A DNA stretch of 5,602 bases from JBAPRR01 sp049281195 (GCA_049281195.1 JBAPRR010000073.1:1-5602); one strand, 5' to 3'; positions 1 to 5,602 are shown, numbered from the stretch's first letter. Made by a program: numbers and translations. Notes: a model not told the origin generated them from the sequence alone.

Positions 1-486
1 GTGTTGGAAGGAGAGGACTGGCGGTCCAGGCTTCGGATGTGGGCGATCGTCCAACGCCAGATGCTTGATCGCCACAAATGGATCACAGAGATGCCGATGG
101 CTGCGCCACCCATGGCTCCGAACTCTCTCTCCTTCGTTGAAACCGGGCTCTCCGCTATGGACGGGATGGCGATCGACGATCAGGACAAGTTGCGCATCAT
201 CGGATTGATCAGCTCGTACACGCTGAGCGAAGCGCGGATGGCGCACGACGCGGCGAGAGCGATCAAGGCTCAGATGGAAACATCCGGCGGTGCCAACCCG
301 GCGTGGACATTCGACGCGCTGCTACGTGAGGTCGTAGACGAGGAGCGGTACCCCAGGCTCTACGGCATCGCGTGGTCCGAAGATGGCGACGAGCCGCCGC
401 CAAGTGAGGAGGAGGAATTCCTCTTCGGACTGGAGCGGATCCTCGACGGCGCTGATTCACTAGTCGAAAAACGGAAGGCTCAGTAG
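1..486 (+). CDS. TetR-family transcriptional regulator, C-terminal part (5' truncated by window edge)
   Basis: The frame is open from base 1 to the TAG at 484-486 and gives 161 residues. There is no helix-turn-helix, so the GTG at base 1 is probably an internal Val codon and the DNA-binding domain lies upstream. What is visible is helical and resembles the ligand-binding, dimerising C-terminal domain of TetR regulators (TetR_C_1 type): a DWRSRLRMWA helix near the start, a hydrophobic stretch around residues 44-58, a long helix around 62-90 (RIIGLISSYTLSEARMAHD), and an acidic tail (PPPSEEEEF) leading into a last helix FLFGLERILDGADSL. Such proteins are cytoplasmic dimers that usually repress nearby genes until a small ligand binds. 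The next gene starts on the base after this stop, so the two are probably co-transcribed. The family call rests on overall pattern because this domain diverges strongly; the ligand is unknown. Confidence 0.68.
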   Translation: MLEGEDWRSRLRMWAIVQRQMLDRHKWITEMPMAAPPMAPNSLSFVETGLSAMDGMAIDDQDKLRIIGLISSYTLSEARMAHDAARAIKAQMETSGGANPAWTFDALLREVVDEERYPRLYGIAWSEDGDEPPPSEEEEFLFGLERILDGADSLVEKRKAQ

Positions 487-999
487 ATGGTTTCATCCTG
501 GATTACTCCCAACGCGATCAAGGGCGAACCGAGCCGGATCCAAGGACGCGGATTGATCGCCGTCGAGCCGATCAAAAAAGACGAGGTGGTCGCCGTAAAG
601 GGGGGACACGTCGTCACCACCGAGACGCTGCGCCAGCTTCCGGACCTGCTGCAGAACTCGGATATCCAGATCGCCGATGATCTTCACCTGGTGGCCCTCG
701 ACGACGGGGAGTACGAATCAGTGATGCTGTTCATCAACCACTCGTGTGAGCCGAACGTCGGCTTTGCCGGCAACGTTGTACTCGTTGCCATGCGCGACAT
801 CGATGTGGGCGAGGAGCTCACCACCGATTACGCCCTCTTCGACGACTACGGGGGCTCCATGGACTGCAACTGCGGCCGGCCCGCGTGCAGGGGGACCGTC
901 AATGGTAAGGACTGGCAGCGCCCCGAGCTACAGGAGCGATATCTGGGCTACTTCTCGTGGTACCTGGCGCGGAGAATCGGTCAGGCGTCGACCGGCTAG
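487..999 (+). CDS. SET-domain protein (putative protein-lysine N-methyltransferase)
   Basis: This 170-residue protein is a complete minimal SET domain with a post-SET zinc site. Visible motifs, in order, are GRGLIAVEPI (residues 20-29, SET motif I, SAM side), FINHSCEPN (82-90, the pseudoknot motif), GEELTTDYA (108-116, with Tyr115 as the likely catalytic tyrosine) and CNCGRPACRG (127-136). Cys87 of NHSC plus Cys127, Cys129 and Cys134 form the usual Zn set. After this comes a helical tail DWQRPELQERYLGYFSWYLARR. SET enzymes move a methyl group from S-adenosylmethionine to a lysine side chain; bacterial members without pre-SET or targeting domains have mostly unknown protein targets. The ATG directly follows the regulator's TAG, and GGAAGG at 473-478 is a good ribosome site 8 bases upstream. 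All key residues are present, so an active enzyme is expected; the target is not predictable. Confidence 0.92.
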   Translation: MVSSWITPNAIKGEPSRIQGRGLIAVEPIKKDEVVAVKGGHVVTTETLRQLPDLLQNSDIQIADDLHLVALDDGEYESVMLFINHSCEPNVGFAGNVVLVAMRDIDVGEELTTDYALFDDYGGSMDCNCGRPACRGTVNGKDWQRPELQERYLGYFSWYLARRIGQASTG

Positions 1000-1079
1000 A
1001 TGCGGCACTTGCGGGTAGAGCTTCTCGAAGAAACCGAATCACGAACATCCGGCCCGAAAAGAGAGTCGAGGAGTCCCGC

Positions 1080-1778
1080 GTGTTGAAGGCCGCATTGAAC
1101 GGCGATCGGAAGCCCGGTTGCCACCCAGCGCTGCCGATTGATGCCGACCAGCTGGCAGCCGACTCGGTTTCATGCGTGAGGGCCGGTGCTGACGCGATTC
1201 ATTTGCACGTGCGCGGGCGCGACGGCCTGGAGACGCTCGATCCCGAAGTAGTGAACAAGGTTGTCCGTCGCGTGCGTGCTTCTGTGTCGGTTCCTGTGGG
1301 TGTGAGCACAGGGAGTTGGATCGAGCCGGATCCCGACAGACGAGCCGAAGCGGTTTCGCTGTGGACAGAACCCGACATGGCCTCGGTGAACATGAGCGAA
1401 GACGGTGCCATTGCCGTCATGAAGGCGCTCCGGTCCGCAGGCGTGGGAATCGAAGCCGGTGTCTGGAGCGAGGACGATGCGAGAAGGCTCTCCGCATCGG
1501 GTTTCGCCGACCAACTGATCCGAGTGCTTGTCGAGATCAGGCAGCCGGTGCCGGACCCGACAGCTGAGGCCCGGGTCATCGACGCTGCTCTCGATCGTTT
1601 CGGAATCACCGCCCCTCGCCTCCATCATGGGGAGGAGGCCGCCACCTGGCCCGTACTCGTCCAGGCCAGGGCTCTCGACCGGGACTTGCGGATCGGGCTG
1701 GAGGACACTTTGGTGCTTCCCGACGGGACGACTGCGGCCTCGAATGAGGAGTTGGTGCGGTTCGCCCTGGCTTTGTGA
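1080..1778 (+). CDS. BKACE family protein (beta-keto acid cleavage enzyme, DUF849)
   Basis: BKACE enzymes are Zn-dependent TIM barrels that condense a beta-keto acid with acetyl-CoA and split it to acetoacetate plus a new acyl-CoA; the founding member cleaves 3-keto-5-aminohexanoate in lysine fermentation. Family marks seen here are LKAALNGDR at the N-terminus, AGADAIHLHVRGRDG (His41 and His43, the Zn pair), VGVSTGSWI, ASVNMSEDG, GVGIEAGVWS, HHGEEAATWPVL and GLEDTLVLPDG (Glu208, the expected third Zn ligand). The GTG at 1080 gives 232 residues and has a GAGGAG-type ribosome site about 7 bases upstream. An in-frame GTG at 957 would lie inside the SET gene and add 41 residues unlike the family. 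At 232 residues it is shorter than the roughly 270-310 of classical members. The 48-base gap to the next + strand gene suggests one operon. The family is secure; the substrate is unknown. Confidence 0.92.
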   Translation: MLKAALNGDRKPGCHPALPIDADQLAADSVSCVRAGADAIHLHVRGRDGLETLDPEVVNKVVRRVRASVSVPVGVSTGSWIEPDPDRRAEAVSLWTEPDMASVNMSEDGAIAVMKALRSAGVGIEAGVWSEDDARRLSASGFADQLIRVLVEIRQPVPDPTAEARVIDAALDRFGITAPRLHHGEEAATWPVLVQARALDRDLRIGLEDTLVLPDGTTAASNEELVRFALAL

Positions 1779-1784
1779 TGCTCC

Positions 1785-1807
1785 GAACGTGCGGTTACCG
1801 GCAGTTC
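1785..1807 (+). other. Short inverted repeat in the BKACE / HMGCS-like gap
   Basis: The arms are GAAC-g-TGC (1785-1792) and GCA-GTTC (1801-1807), seven complementary bases with one bulged G around an 8-base loop. It fills much of the 48-base gap and ends 19 bases before the next start codon. No T-run follows, so it is not a classical terminator; it could be an operator, a processing hairpin or chance. The ribosome site for the next gene (GGAGA, 1819-1823) lies outside the stem. Confidence 0.25.
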
Positions 1808-1826
1808 TGGGTAATCCTGGAGACCG

Positions 1827-3239
1827 ATGAGAGGGATTCAGAGTTACTCCGCATACATCCCGTACCGCCGTCTCGAGCGCAAGGACATCGCTGCATTCTT
1901 CGGCGGTGCCCCTGGGCGTGGCCAGCGGGCGGTCGCCTCGTTTGACGAGGACACCACCACCATGGGATTCGAAGCTGCCCGACTGGCGCTCAGAACCTCG
2001 GGCGGCGGTTCGCCCGATGCCCTGTGGTTCGCAACTGCGGAACCGGCTTACCTCGAGAAGACGAACGCTGCTTCTATCCATGCAGCACTGAGGCTCGATC
2101 CTGCCGTTTCTGCGCTCGATCTGAATGGTGCGGTGCGCTCCGGCGCCGGTGGCCTGGCCGCCGCGTTGAAGAGCACCGACCGGGTGCTGCTCACAACGGC
2201 AGGCATGAGGGGAGGCCTTCCCACCAGCTCGGACGAGTCAGAGGGCGGTGACGGCGCGGCAGCACTGTTGGTGGGCGATGACACGACCGGCACGGTGATC
2301 GCTGAGTATCTCGGTGGAGCATCGGAGACCGAAGAATTCGTGGATCGCTGGCGGACGCCCGGTGCCGCAACAACCAGAAGGTGGGAGGAGCGCTTCGGGG
2401 AGACGGTGTACGTGCCTCTCGCCGACAGGACGTGGAATGCCGCTTTGAAAGCGTGCGATCTCAACCCCGAACAGGTCGACGTCACCATCGTCACCGGTAA
2501 CAACGCCAGAGCGGTCAGAGCCGCCGGAAACAAGCTCGGTGCCAAGGTCCTCGCCGACAACCTCAGCGCCAGCGTGGGGAATACCGGCGCGGCTCACTTC
2601 GGAGTGATCCTGGCCGACGCGCTCGATAAGGCGGAGCCGGGAACGACTATCGCGGTGGTTGTTCTGGCAGACGGGGCCGATGTCCTCATTTTCAGGACAA
2701 CCGACGCCATCTCGTCGTTCAGACCCTCGAAGTCTGTGGTCGATCAGATCGCCCACAGCGCGCCGGTCACCTACGGCAAATACCTGTCATGGCGGGGAAT
2801 GGTCGAGGTCGAGCCCCCTAACCGCCCCATGCCGAGCAGGGTTTCATCCTCCGCCGCGGCCCGGTCGACAGACTGGAAGTTCGGCTTTGTGGGATCTCGT
2901 GACAAGACCACAGGCATCGTCCACATGCCGCCACAACGGGTCGGTATAAACGGCGGGATCGTGGACGACATGGAGAAGGTGGAAGAGGCAGAGTCGCTGG
3001 CAACGATCGCCACCTACACCGTCGACCGGCTGATCTACTCGGAGAGCCCTCCGGTCATCTTTGCCGTCTTGGACTTCGATGGCGGTGGCCGGTTCCCGTG
3101 CCAGTTGACCGACTGCGACGTTGACGACGTGAAGGTGGGAGTCAAGGTCGAGATGACGTTCCGTAGGCTGTTCACGGCAGACGGGATCCACAATTACTTC
3201 TGGAAGGCCCGCCCGATCGCAGTGAAGGAGAAAGCGTGA
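1827..3239 (+). CDS. HMG-CoA synthase-like domain fused to DUF35/OB-fold domain
   Basis: This is a 470-residue, two-domain protein. Residues 1 to about 300 follow the thiolase-like fold of HMG-CoA synthase and KASIII: RGQRAVASFDEDTTTMGFEAARLAL (31-55), FATAEPAYLEKTNA (68-81), DLNGAVRSGAGGLAAAL (98-114), EGGDGAAALLVGD, then SVGNTGAAHFG. Residues about 315-470 form a DUF35 module: a helical lead-in, a ribbon-like segment (GSRDKTTG, then MPPQRVG) and an OB fold ending FRRLFTADGIHNYFWKARP. By eye, Val103 occupies the catalytic Cys position and the usual active-site His region reads VTGNNAR, so Claisen condensation is unlikely. The four zinc-Cys positions of DUF35 are D359, T362, G373 and G376. 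GGAGA lies just upstream of the ATG. The final bases overlap the thiolase start. Archaeal relatives act as separate HMGCS and DUF35 subunits bound to thiolase, so a partner or scaffold role is inferred. Automatic labels of 'HMG-CoA synthase' should be doubted. Confidence 0.88.
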   Translation: MRGIQSYSAYIPYRRLERKDIAAFFGGAPGRGQRAVASFDEDTTTMGFEAARLALRTSGGGSPDALWFATAEPAYLEKTNAASIHAALRLDPAVSALDLNGAVRSGAGGLAAALKSTDRVLLTTAGMRGGLPTSSDESEGGDGAAALLVGDDTTGTVIAEYLGGASETEEFVDRWRTPGAATTRRWEERFGETVYVPLADRTWNAALKACDLNPEQVDVTIVTGNNARAVRAAGNKLGAKVLADNLSASVGNTGAAHFGVILADALDKAEPGTTIAVVVLADGADVLIFRTTDAISSFRPSKSVVDQIAHSAPVTYGKYLSWRGMVEVEPPNRPMPSRVSSSAAARSTDWKFGFVGSRDKTTGIVHMPPQRVGINGGIVDDMEKVEEAESLATIATYTVDRLIYSESPPVIFAVLDFDGGGRFPCQLTDCDVDDVKVGVKVEMTFRRLFTADGIHNYFWKARPIAVKEKA

Positions 3240-4426
3240 GCTCGAACGGCATCAAGGACCGTGTAGCCATCGTCGGGATGTCCTGCACCCCTTTCAGGGA
3301 GCACTTCAACCTGAGCCGGGACGACCTGATGATCGACGCGGCGGAGAAGATCTTCAAATCGACCGGCATCACGCGCCAGGACATCGACGCGTATTGGCTG
3401 GGCATGGCCACGTCCGGTAGCTCGGGCATCGTCCTCGCTTCTGCCCTGAAGCTCCAGGGCAAACCCGTCACCCGAGTCGAGAACTACTGCGCAACCGGTT
3501 CAGAGGCACTGCGCCAGGCTTGTTACGCCGTGGCTAGCGGTGCTTACGACATCGCCATGGCGCTCGGTTGCGACAAGTTCAAGGACACCGGCTTTGCCGG
3601 TACTAACGCGAACCTTCCCCCGAACGATGGAACCGCCCGCACCCTTACTGCGGCAGCGATGTACTCGATGATCCTGCCCGCCTACTCCAAAAAGTACGGT
3701 GTCGACGAAGACGAGCTCCGTCTGGCAGTCGCCAAGATCGCCGAGAAGAACCACTACAACGGGGCCCGCAACCCGCTCGCCCAGTTCCGCAAGGAGACCT
3801 CCGCCGAGGACATCTGCAAGATGGCGGCTGTCGCCGGTCGCCTTTCGGTTTTCGACTGTGCGGGCGTCGCTGACGGCGCGGCCGCTGCGATCGTCGTACG
3901 CGCCGAGGATGCGCATAAGTACACCGACAAGCCGCTGTACATAAAAGGCATGTCGGTCGTTGCCGGCGATGGCTCCGGTCTCGTTGACCCCGAGTACGAC
4001 TTCACAACGTTCCCCGAGGTGGTCACGGCCGCAGAGGACGCGTACCGCCAGGCGGGTGTGGACGATCCGCGTTCGCAGGTGGCCATGGCCGAGGTCCACG
4101 ACTGCTTCACCCCGACGGAGCTCGTTCTGATGGAGGACCTGCGCTTCGCCGAGCGGGGGACAGCCTGGAAAGAGGTGCTCGCGGGTACTTACACGCTCGA
4201 TGGCAGCCTGCCGGTGAACACCGATGGCGGCCTCAAGAGTTTCGGCCACCCGGTAGGCGCCTCCGGGCTTCGCATGCACTACGAGTGCTGGCTCCAGCTC
4301 CGGGGCGAGGCACCCGAGAATCGACGGATCCACAACGACCGCAAGCTCGGTGTGGTCCACAACCTCGGCGGCTACCCCGGAGAGATGGTTTCTTTCGTCT
4401 CGGTGCTCGGCACAGAGCAAGGTTGA
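3236..4426 (+). CDS. SCP2-type thiolase (acetyl-CoA acetyltransferase family)
   Basis: This 396-residue protein has the full length of one thiolase subunit. Seen motifs are VAIVGMSCTPF at the N-terminus, ENYCATGSEAL with nucleophile Cys85, EVHDCFTPTE (His288 and Cys290, the HDCF signature of SCP2-type thiolases), GGLKSFGHPVGASG with His338, and VVHNLGGYPG near the C-terminus, where SCP2 and archaeal thiolases have HN-x-G in place of the classical CxG motif. All catalytic groups appear intact, so it should cleave or form beta-ketoacyl-CoA using CoA or acetyl-CoA in the cytoplasm. The GTG start overlaps the previous TGA (GTGA) and GAAGGAG lies just upstream, so translation is probably coupled to the HMGCS-like/DUF35 protein. 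Related archaeal thiolases form a complex with HMGCS and DUF35 proteins. In steroid side-chain breakdown, DUF35 proteins pair with thiolase-like aldolases that lack the Cys; the retained Cys85 argues for true thiolase chemistry here. Chain length of the substrate is unknown. Confidence 0.92.
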   Translation: MSSNGIKDRVAIVGMSCTPFREHFNLSRDDLMIDAAEKIFKSTGITRQDIDAYWLGMATSGSSGIVLASALKLQGKPVTRVENYCATGSEALRQACYAVASGAYDIAMALGCDKFKDTGFAGTNANLPPNDGTARTLTAAAMYSMILPAYSKKYGVDEDELRLAVAKIAEKNHYNGARNPLAQFRKETSAEDICKMAAVAGRLSVFDCAGVADGAAAAIVVRAEDAHKYTDKPLYIKGMSVVAGDGSGLVDPEYDFTTFPEVVTAAEDAYRQAGVDDPRSQVAMAEVHDCFTPTELVLMEDLRFAERGTAWKEVLAGTYTLDGSLPVNTDGGLKSFGHPVGASGLRMHYECWLQLRGEAPENRRIHNDRKLGVVHNLGGYPGEMVSFVSVLGTEQG

Positions 4427-4923
4427 CCGTCAAGCCCGGCGCGTCTGATTCGGCGGCGGTGACGTCGAACTATACGAACGCGTCCGACCGCGAGCAGATC
4501 GTCCAGGTCTGCAACTCGATGGCGTGGTTCTGCGACCGTCGCCGCTGGGGCGAGCTCGAGATGCTCTTTACGACGCTCGTCGAATTGGACTACACGAGTC
4601 TGTGGGGAGGCGAACCTCAAAAGATCGGGCGCGTCGACCTGGTGTCGAGTTGGTCCGAGACGCTCGGTCGACTCGACGCTACGCAACACATCATCGCCAG
4701 TCACCTTGTGTCGGTCGAAAAAAGCGGCGAAGCGGCGACCTGCGTGGCCAACTTCCAAGCAACCCACGTCGGGAAGGTTCGGGGCGATAATGCTACCTGG
4801 ACCCTCGGTGGGCACTACCGGTTCGACTTCGTCCTCGACGACACGCATTGGAGGATCTCCAAGTTGACCATGACCAGAGTGTGGGAGACCGGACCTCGCG
4901 AGGTGATCACCGGTTCGGTGTAA
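4423..4923 (+). CDS. SnoaL/NTF2-like domain protein
   Basis: With the TTG at 4423 the product has 166 residues and matches the small cone-shaped SnoaL_4/NTF2-like fold. The pattern is SDREQIVQVCNSMAWFCDRRRWGELEMLF (helices, with Asp22 and Asp38), then a strand, GRVDLVSSW, TQHIIASHLV (His89), GEAATCVANFQATHV and GGHYRFDFVLDDTHWRISKLTMTRVWETG. Family members include scytalone-dehydratase-like enzymes, steroid isomerases, polyketide cyclases and ring-hydroxylase small subunits; Asp38 and His89 fall where many of these have catalytic groups, but chemistry cannot be assigned. The start is uncertain. TTG 4423 overlaps the thiolase TGA (TTGA), which favours coupling; GTG 4459 would give 154 residues and still keep the whole domain. 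An ATG at 4285 would lie deep within the thiolase gene and is unlikely. It ends the cluster and probably acts on an intermediate of the same pathway (inference). Confidence 0.8.
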   Translation: MTVKPGASDSAAVTSNYTNASDREQIVQVCNSMAWFCDRRRWGELEMLFTTLVELDYTSLWGGEPQKIGRVDLVSSWSETLGRLDATQHIIASHLVSVEKSGEAATCVANFQATHVGKVRGDNATWTLGGHYRFDFVLDDTHWRISKLTMTRVWETGPREVITGSV

Positions 4924-4927
4924 GCAG

Positions 4928-5091
4928 TCAGCCTTCCGTGTCGGTGTCGTCGTCTGTGAAGAGGTACCGGAAGAAATTTTCCGGCGCGTCCAGAAACGCC
5001 TTGGTGACCTGGTAAACGGGGAGATCTCCTTGTCCGCGACGTCTTTCCACTGGATCTCGACTTTGGTCAGTCGGCCATCTATCGGATCCAT
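4928..5091 (-). pseudogene. Short minus-strand ORF with apparent frameshift, unknown function
   Basis: On the minus strand an ATG at 5091-5089, preceded by GTGAGGG as a possible ribosome site, opens MDPIDGRLTKVEIQWKDVAD. After the AAG codon at 5031-5029 this frame turns into low-complexity, Arg/Ser/Thr-rich sequence. Stepping back one base there, the neighbouring frame reads GDLPVYQVTKAFLDAPENFF and then RYLFTDDDTDTEG, ending in TGA at 4930-4928. The joined product would have about 54 residues with balanced, protein-like composition in both halves. No canonical -1 slippery heptamer is visible at the junction, which lies on a perfect 10-bp palindrome, GGAGATCTCC (5020-5029). It could be a decayed gene, a base missing from the assembly, or just the 40-codon GTG-started frame from 5050 to 4928. 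Its stop is 4 bases from the converging SnoaL-like gene's stop. The family is not recognised. Confidence 0.4.
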
Positions 5092-5233
5092 CGGCCCTCA
5101 CTCAGTCCGGCCGCGGCGGTCAGTGGCGAGCGAACGTGGTGAGAAGAGTGTGTTGTCATCGCGATCACCGAAGCAGTCTGCTGACACCGCAACTCTGTTT
5201 GCAATATGGGCCGATCTATCCCACGCTGGCCGT
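5092..5233. promoter_or_regulatory. Divergent intergenic region
   Basis: About 140 bases separate the minus-strand small ORF from the methyltransferase start. Promoters for both directions would be expected here. CTGACA at 5181-5186 is one base off a -35 consensus for the + strand, but only poor -10 candidates (around 5202-5208, CAATAT/AATATG) follow. The + frame of the methyltransferase stays open through this whole stretch, so an earlier start such as GTG 5150 cannot be excluded. No clear operator palindrome or terminator was found. Confidence 0.3.
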
Positions 5234-5268
5234 ATGGAACGATCCCACGCTCACGGTATGGAGCGGTT
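5205..5268 (+). repeat. Imperfect tandem direct repeat (24-bp period) around the methyltransferase start
   Basis: Bases 5218-5241 and 5242-5265 are adjacent 24-base copies sharing 20 positions: both begin ATCCCACGCT and contain GTATGGA near the end. A third, partial relative lies upstream (TATGGgccGATC at 5205), separated by 28 rather than 24 bases because of a 4-base insertion. The period is exactly eight codons, so the in-frame ATG at 5234 recurs at 5258 and the encoded peptide repeats (SHAGRMER, then SHAHGMER). It looks like a small slippage duplication. Confidence 0.6.
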
Positions 5269-5602
5269 CGATCAGGAATTCTGGGACGAGCGCTACTCGA
5301 CCGCACCGGCACTTTGGAGCGGAAGTCCCAATCATCAGCTTGTTGTCGAGGTGGCGGATCTGAAAGCGGGGACCGCGTTGGACGTCGGATGCGGGGAGGG
5401 AGCCGACGCAATCTGGCTGGCCGAGCGTGGCTGGAATGTGACCGGGCTCGAGATCTCAGAGGTCGCGCTTGACCGCGCTCGCCGCGCCGCGACCGACAAG
5501 CTACCGAGTGAAGGAGGCGAGATCGACTTCCGACACGTCAATATCCTCGACTGGTCCCCCGATGGGGAGACCTACGACCTCGTGAGCACCCACTTCTTCC
5601 AC
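5234..5602 (+). CDS. Class I SAM-dependent methyltransferase, N-terminal part (3' cut by window edge)
   Basis: The frame runs to the last base, giving 123 residues from the ATG at 5234. The protein starts MERSHAHGMERFDQEFWDERY, then APALWSGSPNHQLV, then SAM motif I at residues 48-56 (ALDVGCGEG, Asp50), ADAIWLAERGWNVTGLEIS with an acidic residue, Glu73, after strand beta-2 where the SAM ribose is normally held, then FRHVNILDW (motif II region) and YDLVSTHFFH (motif III region). This is the Rossmann-type core of Methyltransf_25-like enzymes, common in actinobacteria; methyl acceptors are usually unknown small molecules. The His-rich leader before FDQEFWDERY is typical of close relatives and favours ATG 5234 over ATG 5258. 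Neither ATG has a convincing ribosome site, so a leaderless message or an earlier start (GTG 5150) is possible. It has its own upstream gap and is probably not part of the acyl-CoA operon. Confidence 0.88.
   Translation, partial: MERSHAHGMERFDQEFWDERYSTAPALWSGSPNHQLVVEVADLKAGTALDVGCGEGADAIWLAERGWNVTGLEISEVALDRARRAATDKLPSEGGEIDFRHVNILDWSPDGETYDLVSTHFFH

Noticed and set aside
1022..1032. TTCT-cga-AGAA as a regulator operator upstream of BKACE
   Set aside because: Arms of 4 bp are too short to support a call, and no second copy was found.
957..1079. Earlier GTG start (957) for the BKACE gene
   Set aside because: It overlaps the SET gene and the added 41 residues are Arg-rich and unlike the family; GTG 1080 has a ribosome site and matches the usual N-terminus.
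1170..2081. 303-codon open frame on the minus strand
   Set aside because: It lies opposite the BKACE and fusion genes, whose + strand products are strongly conserved families; the minus reading has no recognisable motif and is a GC-rich antisense shadow.
3500..4420. 306-codon open frame on the minus strand
   Set aside because: It is a shadow of the thiolase gene; the + strand shows every catalytic motif.
4285..4422. Earlier ATG start (4285) for the SnoaL-like gene
   Set aside because: It would overlap the thiolase by over 140 bases, and the extra residues are an out-of-frame reading of conserved thiolase sequence.
4967..4984. Inverted repeat CCGGAA-N6-TTCCGG as a terminator for the cluster
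   Set aside because: It is only 6 bp, has no T-run on either strand, and falls inside the protein-like minus-strand frame (ENFFR).
4372..5091. 239-codon minus-strand frame as one gene
   Set aside because: Past about 5029 it becomes low-complexity and then runs antisense through the SnoaL-like gene; only its first ~21 codons look protein-like.
5181..5208. CTGACA with a downstream AT-rich hexamer as a sigma-70-type promoter
   Set aside because: The -35 is good, but the -10 candidates match the consensus poorly or have bad spacing; kept only as a remark on the intergenic region.

Overview
The window reads as a piece of a high-GC actinobacterial-type chromosome. GTG and TTG starts, tightly packed or overlapping genes and the protein families all fit Actinomycetota; a more precise placement (for example Acidimicrobiia) would be a guess. 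Almost everything lies on the + strand. There are no RNA genes, insertion sequences or CRISPR arrays.

Layout. (1) 1-999: the C-terminal part of a TetR-family regulator runs in from the left edge, followed with no gap by a small SET-domain protein with an intact post-SET zinc site. (2) 1080-4923: a four-gene acyl-CoA cluster made of a beta-keto acid cleavage enzyme (BKACE), a 470-residue fusion of an HMG-CoA-synthase-like domain with a DUF35/OB-fold domain, an SCP2-type thiolase, and a SnoaL/NTF2-like protein. The last three are joined by 4-base stop/start overlaps. (3) 4928-5091, minus strand: a short protein-like reading that needs one frameshift to be continuous, converging on the cluster. 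(4) 5234-5602: the start of a class I SAM methyltransferase that runs off the right edge. Its start codon sits in an imperfect 24-bp tandem duplication.

How the genes may work together (inference). BKACE enzymes exchange a beta-keto acid with acetyl-CoA, giving acetoacetate and a new acyl-CoA. The thiolase could cleave or make beta-ketoacyl-CoA. In archaea, thiolase, DUF35 and HMG-CoA synthase form one complex that channels acetoacetyl-CoA; here two of the three parts are fused and the third overlaps them. However, the synthase-like domain has Val where the nucleophilic Cys should be, and the DUF35 zinc ribbon has lost all four Cys ligands. This partner is therefore more likely a scaffold or a changed enzyme than a true HMG-CoA synthase. 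The SnoaL-like protein may add a dehydratase, isomerase or hydratase step. The substrate cannot be read from sequence. The TetR protein may control the cluster, but nothing in the window proves it.
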